Shown: positions 45,770 through 57,447 of the stretch, in pieces
Numbering within the stretch: the first letter of the stretch is position 1
How the letters are laid out: the number at the start of each line of letters is the position of its first letter
From: Hydnum rufescens UP504
Lineage: Eukaryota; Basidiomycota; Agaricomycetes; Cantharellales; Hydnaceae
Assembly (NCBI GenBank): GCA_014904985.1
Contig: MU128949.1
Location: forward strand, 1,873-63,388
Length of the DNA stretch: 61,516 nucleotides
Direction of reading: 5' to 3'
Program-made: the position numbers and the translations under genes
Notes under the pieces: generated by a model
Told to the model about the DNA's origin: nothing
Databases searched by the model: none
The model's input: the letters and a program-made list of their open reading frames with translations, nothing else

Positions 45770-47260
45770 GAGGCCTTATGACTCCCAGAAACGTGCACAA
45801 AGATTTCAGTCCAAGCACGAACAAGTACCTCATGGATGCTGTCATAAACAGGAAAGCATATCAGCACGGTATCTTCATGAAACTTGGAAATCGTCCTCCT
45901 GCAGCATCAGGAAATCAGCTTGAGGACAACCTTGTGCACGTTTACAACAAATTGAAGCCAACCCTTGTCAACAAATATCCCAAAAAGCGGAAAACTTCAG
46001 CTATCACATTGGCCAAGTCATCAGGAATGCTAAGAAGACAAAGTACAAGACTGTGGATAAGAAGAAAAATCCAATACCCCTAGGAGTTACTCGAAAACCA
46101 GTCATTCGTCTTCCCTACAAGGATCTTCCATCGATAACACCTCTCATTCTCCCCACGCATCCCCCCAGCTTGAAAGGACTTCCAGTACACCAAGAAGCTC
46201 ACCCCAGAACGTGTCAAAAAGATAATCGACAATATCCCCAATGACTTCCTTTCAGAAGAAGAATTGGACTTGCTGCTCTATGTGGTTGCTCAAAGGGAAA
46301 GGGGTCTTGCATTTGACGAATCTGAACGAGGAATCTTCAAGACAGAATACTTCCCAGATTATGTTATGGAAACAGTCCCTCACATTCCATGGGAACTGCC
46401 TCCTATTCATCCACCAAAAGCTATTGTCGCCACACTCATCAAGATGATCAAGGATCAATTGGCAGCTGGGAAGTACAAAACATCGTGGTCCTCCTATCGT
46501 TCCCAAATGTTCGCAGTAGCAAAACCTAAAGGAGGCATTCGAATCGTCCATGATTTACAACCCCTAAACGCAGTCTCAGTTAAAGACTCAGGATTGCCAC
46601 CAAACATCAATGACTTTGCAGACAGCTTTGTGGGACACTCGGTCTATATTGTCGCAGATCTCTATGCAGGATATGATGGACGACGACTGGCAGAAGAATC
46701 CCAAGAACTCACGACAAGCGATTCACCATTGGGTCCTGTAAAGCTCACAATGCTGCCCCAAGGATACACGAACTCCATGCAAGAATTCATGAAAACAGTT
46801 ACACACATGATCAGGCCTATGATCCCAGATAGAGCCGAAGCCTTTGTGGATGATGTGGCAGGAAAAGGACCAAAAACGCGGTACAATGATGAACCTATCT
46901 CTGAAAACCCAAAGATTCGACGTTACATATGGGAATTTGCTCAGGTCGATTGACGAATTATTCGCTACCTTCATCGAAGCTGGATGTACAGGCCTCTGGA
47001 TCGAAACTCGTACTCACGACACCTCTCATACACATTGTGGGGAATGTTTGTTCAATGGAAGGAAGAAGACCCCACCATGGAATCATCATGAAAATAAAGA
47101 ACTGGCCGTGCCCAACAAATGTGACACAAGTCCTGCGGATTCCTAGGAACAGTTGGAGTTGCTCGAAATTGGATTTGGCAATTTGCCAAGATAGCCAAAC
47201 CACTCACATTACTCACCAAGAAGACTCCCAATGAATTCGAATGGAATGATCAAGCTGAAG
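45770..47260 (+). pseudogene. G2 reverse transcriptase (frameshifted)
   Basis: After a spacer ORF (45,778-46,083, basic), the RT is readable from about 46,192. Motifs are YRSQMFAVAKPKGGIRIVHDLQP, ADLYAGYDGR (catalytic Asp), LTMLPQGYTNSMQEF and AFVDDVAGKGPKTRY (Asp-Asp pair). A frame shift near 46,950 breaks the thumb; coding resumes as TQVLRFLGTVGVARNWIWQF. The motifs match a non-chromodomain gypsy lineage common in Agaricomycetes. Catalytic residues are intact but the frame is not. Confidence 0.8.
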
Positions 47261-47265
47261 AAGCC

Positions 47266-47760
47266 ATGAATCAGCTAAAAGAAGCCTCCACAAATCTTCC
47301 TGCTCGAAAATCCTTGAACATCGACATAGCCAGAGTGTTAAAAGAAGATGAACGCACCTCAGATTATGGCCTTGTAACACTTGCAGTGGACAGCTCCATC
47401 ATTGCAGTAGGCTGGATCGAATATCAAACCTTGGAAGATGGACGTCACCCCATTGTCTTTGGATCAGTAACCAACAACGAGGCTGAAACCAAGTATTCCC
47501 AGCCACAAATCGAATTAAAAGGACTATTCAAAGCACTCAAAGCCCAAAGAAATGACCTCTGGGGAATCCATTTTAGAGTGGAAGTGGATGCCAAATTCCT
47601 AAAACAAACTATCAACACACCAGGATTACCAAATGCGGCTATGTCACTGATGGATTTCCTATATCCAGCTATTCGATTTTGAATTGGTTCATGTCCCTGC
47701 AACAAAACACCAAGGTCCAGATGGATTGTCCAGGCAGCCCAGCACACGAAAATGACTCAG
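47266..47760 (+). pseudogene. G2 RNase H
   Basis: LAVDSSIIAVGWIEYQTLED, NNEAETKYSQPQIELKGLF and EVDAKFLKQTINTPGLPNA form the RNase H domain that degrades RNA in the hybrid. A one-base shift near 47,655 moves the end (FDFELVHVPATKHQGPDGLS) to another frame. Confidence 0.75.
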
Positions 47761-49624
47761 CCAATTCAGAAGATGAACTGGAACCAGATGAACCAGGCCA
47801 TTTTATCACTGGGCCACGATTTCTTGAAGAATATGAACACTGGGTTATGCATAGTTCCTCAGCATCCAGACTATCAGCAACAAGAATCAAAAGGGAATCC
47901 TATGAAGACATCATTGAATTCAGGCAAAATCACACAGTACTCTCAATCAAGCCCCAAGAGAATACAACAAGAAGTGGTGGATTTGTGGCTCTCTCCTATC
48001 AAGCCCACTCATCTGCTCAAAACCATCCCAAATCACTCTCCCAACATTCACAGTCCCAACACCCAGAAACTGATTCAGAAATTAAAGAACACCCTCACAA
48101 ACTCAAGGATTCTGATGGAAAAGACTATTGGGAAAGGATTCAATACTACCTGGAACACATAAAAATACCCCCAGGAGTCCAGAACACCAAGACATTCATC
48201 CAGGCCACCAAACACTATTTTATGTATCAAGGAACCCTGTGGAGAAGACCTAGAAATGGCCAATTGCCATTAAAAGTGATCAAAAACCCGGATGATCGAG
48301 CTCGCTTATGTAAGGCTGCACATGACGAATCAGGCCACCTGCGGACGAGACCCGACTTTCAAGAAATTATCCGATAGATTCTTTTGGCCAAATATGCTAT
48401 CCTATGTGGCCTGGTATTGCCGGACATGCCATGAATGCCAATTAAGGTCTACAACCTGACCAAAAATCACTTTAAGCCCGACCTACGTTAATACCATATT
48501 ACGTAAATTTAATATGGACACGGTCCATATGCCGGTATCAAGCGGATTCAAATATATCGTGGATCTTCAGGGACGATCTCTCCGGATGGCTGGAAGCAAA
48601 AATGTTACGTAAGGCCTCAAGTAAGCACGTCACCCGGTTTCTATTCGAGGACGTCATGTGCCGGTTCGGCTGCGTATTACAAATCACAACGGATAACGGA
48701 ACGGAATTCGACGGACTAGTTCAAACAATGGCGGATGAATATAATGTCCCTATAGTCCGAGCTGCCCCTTATCACCCGGAAGCAAATGGAATGATAGAAC
48801 GCGGGCACAGGACCTGGATAAACTCGCTATTCGTTGCATGCAGAGGAAACCCGAGCAAATGGTCAAACTATTTTTATTCATGCATGTGGGCGGACCGAGT
48901 GACGGTAAAACGAACGACCAGCTACACCCCCTATTACCTACTCTACGGAATAAATCACGTGTTTCCATTCGACATTACAGACGCATCATGGTACACATTA
49001 AAATGGGGAACTATCCAAACCACGGAAGAACTACTAGGAATTCGCGGAATCCAATTGGCGCATAGAGACTGAGGATATTCAAGCCGCCTCAAATACCGTC
49101 CTTCAAGCAAGAATTCGAAGCGCTCAGGATTATGCTAGACGAAATGAAAATACATTGGTCGACGGAAACTATCAACCGGGTACAATTGTGCTGGTATACA
49201 ATTCGGTATTACAAATGCAACATGGACGAAAAGGGGAAATACGGTGGATTGGGCCATACCGAGTTCAGCATCACCACCCCGCGGATCCTATCAACTGGCA
49301 GAATTAGATGGGACCCCGATCAATGGAGTATTCGCCAGCAATCATTTAAAGAAATACCATATGCGCGACCAAATAGCCACAATGGACACCGCCGGAAATG
49401 AGAGCCACAGCGCCACAGACCATGAATTAAATCAAAATAATATGGCGAAATACACGAAAAATATGGACCAAGCTATGAAATATAGGGGAACAACAATTAT
49501 GACGAAACAACACTTTCCGGTATCGCTTGGACCAGAAAATCAATTAAGAACCTATCTTTGGCCGCCGCTGAGAGCCACAGATTCATGGGGCTATTGGGAA
49601 AACAAAATTGTGGAGTGGAAATGA
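47760..49624 (+). pseudogene. G2 integrase
   Basis: An acidic linker precedes the zinc-binding region (HDESGHLRTRPDF, FFWPNMLSYVAWYCRTCHEC), the core (IVDLQGRSL, TTDNGTEF, NGMIERGH) and a C-terminal GPY-like part (RWIGPYRVQHHHP). The end reads YQLAELDGTPINGVFASNHL. No chromodomain is present. Several frame changes occur (about 48,377, 48,470-48,600, 49,072 and 49,244). From about 48,450 the DNA is richer in CpG than the rest of G2. Confidence 0.78.
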
Positions 49625-49802
49625 AGGAACCTTCTACAAGAACTCCTAGGGAACACCTCGCAGGAGCCCCAGATCTCCGAATCCGCTTACGAATCCCCTG
49701 AAGAGACTCCTTAAAAGGAAAATTCAATTCTTAAAAAGGAAATCCCTGAAACATTTTCTACAAGCCGCATCACAAGACTACAACTAAAACTATGAATTCA
49801 AG

Positions 49803-50135
49803 ATGACCCTAGAGACACGAGGCAAAGAAAATCCCGAATTAATGCCCCTAGAGCCACGAAATGTTGAATTGCGGAATGTGCCGAAACCTACGAAAACTCT
49901 TTTCAACCATCTTAAAAAACCTGCAGCCACATCAAAATCGATCCCCCTCTTCTTCTGGCTCCTTTCTCTATGTGACTATGTGATCCTCTGCGCTCCTGAC
50001 CAACTATCGCGAAGTTTTAACTTAATAATATGGCGTAACGAACCTGGCGACCCTTCATCTTCCATCTCTTCCTCATTCTCATTCCATTCGGTATCTATCG
50101 TCCACATGCAACAACTCCATCGACCTGTCGACTAA
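49803..50135 (+). CDS. Unrecognised ORF with one hydrophobic segment
   Basis: The 110-codon ORF is basic at the N-terminus and has a hydrophobic stretch (IPLFFWLLSLCDYVILCA) near residues 48-65, so one membrane segment is possible. It follows the G2 integrase directly and may be part of an extra 3' ORF of that element. It may also be spurious. Confidence 0.25.
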   Translation: MTLETRGKENPELMPLEPRNVELRNVPKPTKTLFNHLKKPAATSKSIPLFFWLLSLCDYVILCAPDQLSRSFNLIIWRNEPGDPSSSISSSFSFHSVSIVHMQQLHRPVD

Positions 50136-50297
50136 ATCATCACAGCTAATATCTAAACTATGGCAAGGAATGGCTAAATAACATCAAAACGCGAGTATAG
50201 TAAGCCCGATGAGTATAAAAGTGACACAACAGCTAACCAACAATATCCAAGCCATTTTCGCATCCTATCGTATCTGTCAAAACTGTCCTATCTCGAC

Positions 50298-51650
50298 ATG
50301 TCCGACTCCACTCATTTCGACTCAACCATGAGCTCTGTACAAAGCTACACGTTCAAATACATCCAGATGCCTGCTCCCTCTCCTACTCCACCCACACCAC
50401 TCATAGAACTTAACCTGGATGGCGACATCTTCCTTTCATCTCAAGTTAAAAAGGAACAAAACGTAACCAATGAGGTATGGAATGCAGGACATCCGCAAAA
50501 GACATCACTAACAATAAAACAGACCTTTTGGCCCGACTCGATCTCCTCTTCACATGCTATTGTCAGGAATTACAATATCAACGAATCTTCTACCAACTGC
50601 ACAACCACTTGCTCCACTCGAAACCCAGTGAACCATTGACCCTCGTCTTTCATTGCGTCCCCAGACTATTAATCTCTACCCATGCGCTATACTTCCTCCA
50701 TTCATTCCTCTTCCCGCTCAACCCTCGAAAGAACCTGAATCGACTCAAAAGGACATCGTCAGTCACCAAGCAACCCCTACCATGCGCAGCAATTACACGA
50801 GTCCTCAGACTCTCCCATGGGATCTCTCACCTCGAAAAGCACTTGCTCCTTGTATCATCCTTCCCATCGGTCCTATTCTCCTTCCCAGCCTCCTCGTGCA
50901 CCCTGCAGCCTTCGTAAAATCAGTATACCGACGACCTGGTAAAAACGCCAACTCTTACTGCACATGGCTGTCCTATCGACAAGTGATTATAGATCGCGAG
51001 TACAACGCAGCGCAGAAACTCAACGAGGTCCAATGCGAGTATGAAGAGAAGCAAAAGGAAGATATAAAGGACAACACAGAACTACTTGACCAGTTAAGTC
51101 GCACCATCGCCAATCACAACCTGCAAATGGATTCTCTCATGCCACCCCTCTCCCTTCTTTCAGCAACCCTACATCAACGAGAAGCCGACCTCAAGGTGAA
51201 AGCCAAAGACCTCAATAAACGCGACCTCAAACTTTTACAACACGAGCAGTGTGTAACCAATTGGTGCGATCGGCTACTCTATCCATCAACATATCACCAT
51301 GTTACCCAAGTCAACCATCTCGCTAAAATCTTTATCCAAGCAGCAGATATTGTGCAACAACAGCATCGCTTTAGACACCCTGTATACAGCATTCATCCTT
51401 CATCGTCATATCGCTCCCTGCACTCGCCAAGCTATCCGAATCCCTCCGCGCTTCACACGATCTCGCCCCTTCCATCTCAACCGATGACCGAGCCATCAAA
51501 TATTACAAGAAATATGTGCATGACATTCAGTATGACTTAAAGGATGACAAATGGGCTGAATTCAAAGACACCCCAACTGCATATGAACTAATGGACCTTC
51601 CATCCAACCCGGCGACCGACAAATCAGATGACGACGCGAACGGCTGGTAG
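50298..51650 (+). pseudogene. Unrecognised coiled-coil protein, probably extra 3' ORF of G2
   Basis: Coding can be followed through four segments in changing frames: 50,298-50,480 (Pro/Ser-rich start), 50,477-50,650 (DLLARLDLLFTCYCQELQYQ), 50,653-51,420 (YNAAQKLNEVQCEYEEKQKE and a long coiled coil), and 51,480-51,650 (DDRAIKYYKKYVHDIQYDLK). It ends in an acidic tail and TAG. Total length is about 440 codons. The frame changes may be frameshifts or unrecognised introns. It lies downstream of the G2 integrase in the same direction, the place of an env-like or accessory ORF, but shows no signal peptide or obvious envelope feature. Confidence 0.45.
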
Positions 51651-52349
51651 GCCATCACCACAACTTGTCCTCACCTCGCAGTACATACTTATACCTCGTC
51701 CAATGCAGTCCTCCATCCTCTCCCCTTCCTTTCCCATCCTCTTCCTCTCTCTCATTAAAAACAAAAAGAAATATGTGCTCACCCCAATGTACCATCTCTC
51801 TCGCCTGAAGGAAAGACTTCTCCTTTGCTCTCCTTTCTCTCCATGTAAAAACTATGTCACCTGTTGGCAAAATGATGTTCATTTCTCCTAACTCTCATCT
51901 CTCTCAAAGTCTGAAAGCCTCTATGTCACTTGAATCTTTTTCTTAAGACTGACCTCGCCTGGCAATGTGGACTTGTCAAAAAAAAAATAAAAAAATAAAA
52001 TCAATCAATCAAAATCAAAGAAAAACAACAAGAAAAACAAAAGAAACAAAGTCATAGTCCATATAAAAACAAAAAATTCCACAAGTCCGTAACAACAAAA
52101 CCACACTAATTAGGAGACTCGCAACTTAACTGGTAAACAAAAACAACAGTCAATTATTCAAAAAATTTACCGAACCCAAAACCAAACCCAAACCGAGTGC
52201 CCTGACAATCCAAGGGTCCTCTCAAATCTAGACTGTCTCAAATCCATTCATAAAAAGCACTTCTCACATAAAATCCTCTTTCCCCATCCCATCCACTGAC
52301 TCTAAAAAGAACGTATGTCAAAAACAACATGACTCGTATAAATGCTTAC
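51651..52349 (+). other. Possible 3' UTR or LTR region after the coiled-coil gene
   Basis: Pyrimidine-rich sequence, then A-rich runs at 51,977-52,070 (AAAATCAATCAATC words). No gene and no LTR border could be fixed. Confidence 0.3.
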
Positions 52350-52727
52350 CTAAAAGGGGGTAGAACACCATCGAATATGCCTACAAACATACTCACCAAC
52401 GGCATTTCTGAGACTCACACGGAACTCCAATCCAACTTCGACGATGTATACATTCTGGATGATGTGACAGGATTCATGGTTTTCTTTGTACAGCGCATCA
52501 GGGACCGGAATGATCCAATTCTCAATCTCCACATCAGATGAAGGGGTTACTTTTGCCCCAACACGACAACTGCAGTCCAAACATATACGATCGCCCACCT
52601 CGAATCGTATTGTGTAACCCAAGAATACACCGATGACTCCGATTTTCATGTAAAGGTGCAGATAAGAATGGCCATATATGGGAATGTCGACACAGACACG
52701 GTCCACCTTCCTACGTTCACCCATCAC
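52350..52727 (-). CDS. Unrecognised 125-codon ORF
   Basis: The frame starts with two Met codons and is intact in CpG-rich DNA. It encodes a Cys-containing, beta-rich-looking protein (VCVDIPIYGHSYLHLYMKIG, LDCSCRVGAKVTPSSDVEIE). I do not recognise it. Codon use and lack of stops make it a better candidate for a real gene than most short ORFs here. A retroelement accessory ORF is possible. Confidence 0.35.
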   Translation of the reverse strand: MMGERRKVDRVCVDIPIYGHSYLHLYMKIGVIGVFLGYTIRFEVGDRICLDCSCRVGAKVTPSSDVEIENWIIPVPDALYKENHESCHIIQNVYIVEVGLEFRVSLRNAVGEYVCRHIRWCSTPF

Positions 52728-53629
52728 CCTCCTGAATAAACCACCATTGTCGTCGTTGAATTGCCTCTAAAAATAAAAAAATCTTCCTCTATCACGAAAA
52801 TGCCAGGTGAATGAAAAACACCATAAATGGAAAAGGAGAACATAAACAGCAGGTCTGGTCACATGTCAAAACCGAATAACTGGATACAAAAGTCATCAAA
52901 AAACGCGGACCAAACACCTTCATCCATGATTCTAAAAACTCCCACTACAACCTTGAAAAGCCATGAGTTCAACCAGTATGTAAACACCGCGGTCATTAAG
53001 GATGCTCATTAAACATTCAGGAACTCAGGTGATATCAAGAACTCAGGTGATAATTCAAATTCAATGGATCAAATTCCTCTCTCATGTCAGGACTTTCAAA
53101 CATTGGGAGAAACTGAAATTGGCCTTGGAGTGTTAGTAACCAACCATGACTCCAGGCTGGTCAGTCACATGGGGGACCTAATTTAGGTACCACTTTCGGG
53201 GCAGAAAATGGTACCTAATAGGTCCCCCAGACCTTACAGCCAAAATCAGGCTATTCCAATTCAGTTTTTGGGCCATCTATCGGCCAATCCATGGCTGTGC
53301 CAGATTATATATTTATTTACTATTATTTGTTTGCTATTTATTATTATTATTATTATTATTACTATTATTATATACATATTATACTATATACATATTATCC
53401 CCCCCCCCCCCCGGGGTCTGCCACTACAGGGGGGGATGGTTTATTGCGGGTCATGCGCCCGCATATACCCACCATACCCTCTGCAGCAAGTGCGGTCGGG
53501 GGCCGGTTCCTTTTGGGCACTCCCTTGAGGGGTCGGTCTTCATTTGTGGGGGTTCGTTTGTAATTATCGTTCGCCACGTCTCATTCAGCCAGTTCTCCTT
53601 GGGGGCTCGCAGGGATTCTGGTTCAGGAT

Positions 53630-54035
53630 CTAGAGAAATAAATAATAAAATATTAGTGCAACAGTAATGCAGCGCAAAAAGAGCAGCTTATGCTGCTCTT
53701 TTTGCGCCACAAGAATAAGAAATAAAAAATAAAAGAAAACATATGTTATAGTACCCCACACCCGCTGCAGCGGTGTGGGGTACTGAGGCCATGGGCTCTG
53801 GCTCGTACGTGCAGCGGTTCGTATGGCAGTTCATACGGGGGCTCACACGGGTGCCCCGTCATTTGGGCATCGATAAGGGGGGTTACGGGGGGGGTTTGCA
53901 TCAGTATTTGTTCGCAGGGGATGTCGAAACCTACAGAATAAAACTTGTAAATTAGTTAAGAATTAAACACCACGCAAAAAGAGCAGCTTTCGCTGCTCTT
54001 TTTGCGTGGCTGTAGCTACTGGGCTGGGGACTTAC
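53630..54035 (-). other. Element C left array, outer two hairpin introns
   Basis: Minus-strand introns are 54,035-53,931 (GTAAGT...GTAG, stem CCACGCAAAAAGAGC against GCTCTTTTTGCGTGG with GAAA loop) and about 53,744-53,630. The second donor reads ATATGT instead of GTATGT, a G-to-A change that would kill the site. The exon between them ends in CCCCACACCCGC/GCGGTGTGGGG. Confidence 0.65.
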
Positions 54036-54540
54036 CTTATATAGGACCACACACCCGCCGTGGCGGGTGTGTGGTTCCTGGGACCTCGTTTGGCGTGGTG
54101 CTGTATGTCGCATCGTTGGCACAGTATGCTGCGTCGTTGGTGCAGTACCCACCTTGGTCAGTCATCTAAGCCTACCTAGTTAGGTACCACTTTTGGGGCA
54201 GATAATGGTACCTAAGTAGGTCCCATCACTATTCCGGCCGAAATGGCCATTTTATGGCCTGCACCTTCTAGCCCAGAATTGGCCGAAATGGCCGAAAATT
54301 GGCCGAAAATTGGCCAAAACTGGGACTTAGAGAATCTCAGACTTGCAGGACAGCAGGCCATATGGACTTATCGGTGATAATAGTGTTCCATTTATAATTA
54401 TTTATTTATTATCACTTATTATACATATATTTGAGGCCTGCCTAGGTGGGCTTTCTGGTTACCCATTTGCATGTTGAGCACTTGCCCAATTAGGACTTAT
54501 TTATTTATTTATTTATTTAAAAATTCAATTAGTAAAAAAA

Positions 54541-54922
54541 TACCACACCCGCTTGGGTGGGTGTGGTACCATCCGTAGAAATAAAATAAAAAAACTACTT
54601 AGTAGCACCACACACCCGCATGGGTGGGTGTGTGGTACTGTCCTTAAAAATAAAAAAATAACAAAACTACTTAGTAGCACCACACACCCACATGGGTGGG
54701 TGTGTGGTACCATCCTTAAAAATAAAATAAAAATAAAAAATAAAAAAACTACTTAGTAGCACACACCTGCTTGGGCGGGTGTGTGGTACCATCTGTAGAA
54801 ACTTAAAAAAAAACTAAGTAGCACCACACCTGCTCAAGCGAGTGTGGCACTGTCCGTAGAAATTTAAAAAAAAAAAACAACCTAGTAGCACCACACACCC
54901 GGCCTAGCGGGTGTGTGGTGCC
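54541..54922 (-). repeat. Six tandem terminal hairpin units in element B
   Basis: Six copies of a 55-80 bp unit each hold a CACACACCCGC-type stem with a 4-6 base loop, an A-rich stretch (T-rich on the coding strand) and CTACTTAGTAG. In A the matching place has a single unit (34,890-34,971) that reads CTACTAAGTATG, a donor, followed by a 50-nt intron without a stem. The B block therefore looks like an amplification of that last unit, perhaps with very short introns. Confidence 0.7.
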
Positions 54923-55227
54923 TTCCGCTTCTTCATCGGGACTCAGCAGGCTCGTTGCTGGCCATTTCAAGGGAAGGGGGGGCCATGGCTTGGCGGTTCA
55001 CCGTTGGGCTGGTCGTTTGGACTGGTCCCTAGTGTCTGTTGGGGTGGGCACACCTGCGGTAGTGGGTGTGTGGTCTGGCCTGGTTTCACTCCTCGGTTTG
55101 GCGGGTTTTGTTTGGCACTCGCTTTGGTGGGTCACGTTGTTGGTTTCCGTGTGGCGGGGGCGTTGTCATTCCCTGGGGGGGGTTCCTTTGGCAGGTCTTC
55201 ATTTTGGTGTTTGTGGTAAGGCGGTAC

Positions 55228-56472
55228 CTAGAATAATAAATAATGTGTTAGTAAAAAATTAAAACCAGCGTAAAAAGAGCAGCATCTGCTGCTCTTTTTA
55301 TGCCATTGTGGGTACATGAGGTTACTTACCTTGTATAGAACCACACACCCGCCATAGCAGATGTGTGGTTCATGCGTTGTTTCGTGTCTTCATTCGGCAT
55401 GTCATCGTCATGGGTTTTGGAGGGTTATCGTTTCAGGGGGGGGGGCAGTTCCCTTTCACAGGTCTTCATTTAAAGCGAGAGCCTAGAATGATAGATGTAT
55501 TAGTTAGAAAATTAAAACTGGCACAAAAAGATTCGCTGCTCTTTTTGCGCTGTTGGGGGTGTACAGCTTTACTTACCTTGTAGTACCACACCCGCCGAAG
55601 CGGGTGTGGTACTCATTTGTACCGCGGTCGCATGCCTTCCTCTATCAGGTTTTCGTACAGGGCTCAGGTGGGTTTGGGGGTTGTCGGGCATGGACTTGTT
55701 AACCTAGAAACTATAATAAAAAATGAATAATATGTTAGTAAAAAAGAAAGAAAAACCTACGTGAAAGGAGCAGCATACACTGCTCCTTTGGCACAATAAA
55801 AACTTATCTTAAGATTACCACACACCCGCCGAAGCGGGTGTGTGGTTTGTCTGGGGGTTCCGTGGTCCTGTGTCATGCGTCCTCGTTCCTGGGTTTTGTT
55901 TGGAGCTCATTCTTTTGGTGGGGCGTGTTTGTGGCTTTCGTTTCATGGGGGCGTTGTCATTTGCAGGGGGGGGGGGGGGTTCATTCGGCGGGTCTTCATC
56001 TTGCTGTATGTACTTCAGGCAATAACCTAGAATAATAAATAACATGTTAGTTTTAAATTAAAAGCAGCGCAAAAAGAGCAGCATTCGCTGCTCTTTTTGT
56101 GCTGTTAGACCTTACTTACCTTATGTAGAACCACACCCGCTGAGGCGGGTGTGGTTCTGTGGGGCGTGATGTTGGCAGTGTCGTTGGGCGTGGTGTCATT
56201 GAGCCACTCGATCAGCCCATCCCCATCGCTGGCATCCTCGTCGTATTGTGTTGTCGTTTGGCGTGGTTTTGCTCAGCGGGATTTCGTTTGGTGGGGTTCA
56301 TTTAGCATGGTGTCGTTAGTTTGGTTCATTTGGCGGGGTTTCGTTCAGTACCTGGGATCAGGCTATGACCTGGAATAATAAAAGTATGTTAGTAGAAGAA
56401 TTGAAAGCAGCGCAAAAAGAGTAGCTTGTGCTACTCTTTTTGCGCTATTGTATCTATTGAGATAAAACTTAC
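55228..56472 (-). other. Element B left array: five minus-strand hairpin introns
   Basis: Predicted introns are 56,472-56,370 (GTAAGT...CCAG), 56,119-56,027, 55,807-55,704, 55,576-55,483 and 55,329-55,228, 93-104 nt each, with CTAG acceptors in the last four. The donor at 55,807 is ATAAGT (G-to-A). The first intron has GAGTAGC against GCTACTC in place of GAGCAGC/GCTGCTC, a two-sided change; the stem at 55,483-55,576 has lost part of one arm. Exons end in ACCACACCCGC/GCGGGTGTGGT variants directly before donors. Confidence 0.7.
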
Positions 56473-56529
56473 CTTATGACCACACACCCGCATCAGCGGG
56501 TGTGTGGTCGCATGGTCGTGGTCATGCAC

Positions 56530-56556
56530 TGTTGCCATTGCTGCTGCTGCCGTTGC

Positions 56557-56615
<59 letters not shown>

Positions 56616-56646
56616 CTATTGCTGCTGCTGTTGCTGCTGCTGTTGT
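56530..56646 (-). repeat. CTG/CAG trinucleotide repeat in first left exon of element B
   Basis: About 110 bp of CTG/TTG triplets (CAG/CAA on the transcribed strand) directly follow the first exon stem. It gives poly-Ala, poly-Cys, poly-Leu, poly-Ser or poly-Gln in different frames, so the long ORFs across it are artefacts. Confidence 0.9.
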
Positions 56647-56700
56647 GTCGTGGTCGTGCGGTCGCATTTCTGTTGCTGGGTGTGGCTGCGTAGTTGTGAA

Positions 56701-57350
56701 ATTCAATGCCGGCAATTGCCGACACTCGAGAAGCACCCAAGCGCTGGCACTGCAAGCACAGTACACAATAGGAACAAGCATGTATATTTAAAATAAATAC
56801 TATATAATAAATATTTGCCCAGGAAAACCCGAAGAAGCCAATGATAATGAGTCAGAGGTCAATAAGGCATGAGATGGCTAATTGCAGAGTGGATTGGGCC
56901 ACTTCTACACATCAGAATTGGCCCAAATTTAAATATAGTAATGGTATATATACACCCTACATGGGCGATTGATTATCTCGGACGATAATCGCATTTTTCA
57001 ATTTTTCACGCCTCCAATTCCCTATTTAGGGAATTGGAGGCGTGAAAAATTGAAAAATGCGATTATCGTCCGAGATAATCAATCGCCCATGTAGAGCGTA
57101 TATATAACACTACTATATTCAAATTTGGGCCAATTCTGATGTGTAGAAGTGGCCCAATCCACTCTGTAATTAGCCATCTCATGCCTTATTGACCTCTGAC
57201 TCATTACCATCCTCTTCTTCAGGTTTTCCTGGACAATTTTTTATTATATAGTATTTATTTATAATTTACATGCTTGGTACTATTGTGTACTGTGCTTGCA
57301 GCGCCAGTGCTTGGGCGCTTCTTGAGTATCGGCAATTGCCAGTGTTGAAT
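56701..57350. repeat. Central palindrome of element B (325-bp arms, almost no loop)
   Basis: The arms meet at CCCTATTTAGGG (centre 57,025/57,026). The inner 110 bp are essentially perfect (GGCGATTGATTATCTCGG outward-in). The outer arms share TGAGTCAGAG, GCCATCTCATGCC and TATATAGTATTTATTT blocks with A and C. AT-rich blocks face both arrays and could be divergent promoters. Confidence 0.9.
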
Positions 57351-57447
57351 CTGCATCTTGCTTCCATCTCCACAACCACAACAAGCAACCACCCAAAAAG
57401 GCAACTGCACGACCACGCACCTGCCTCTGCGGGTGTGTGGTCACAAG

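Noticed and set aside
56431..56796. Poly-Ala, poly-Leu, poly-Cys and poly-Ser proteins on both strands
   Set aside because: Artefacts of the CTG/CAG repeat, open in all frames.
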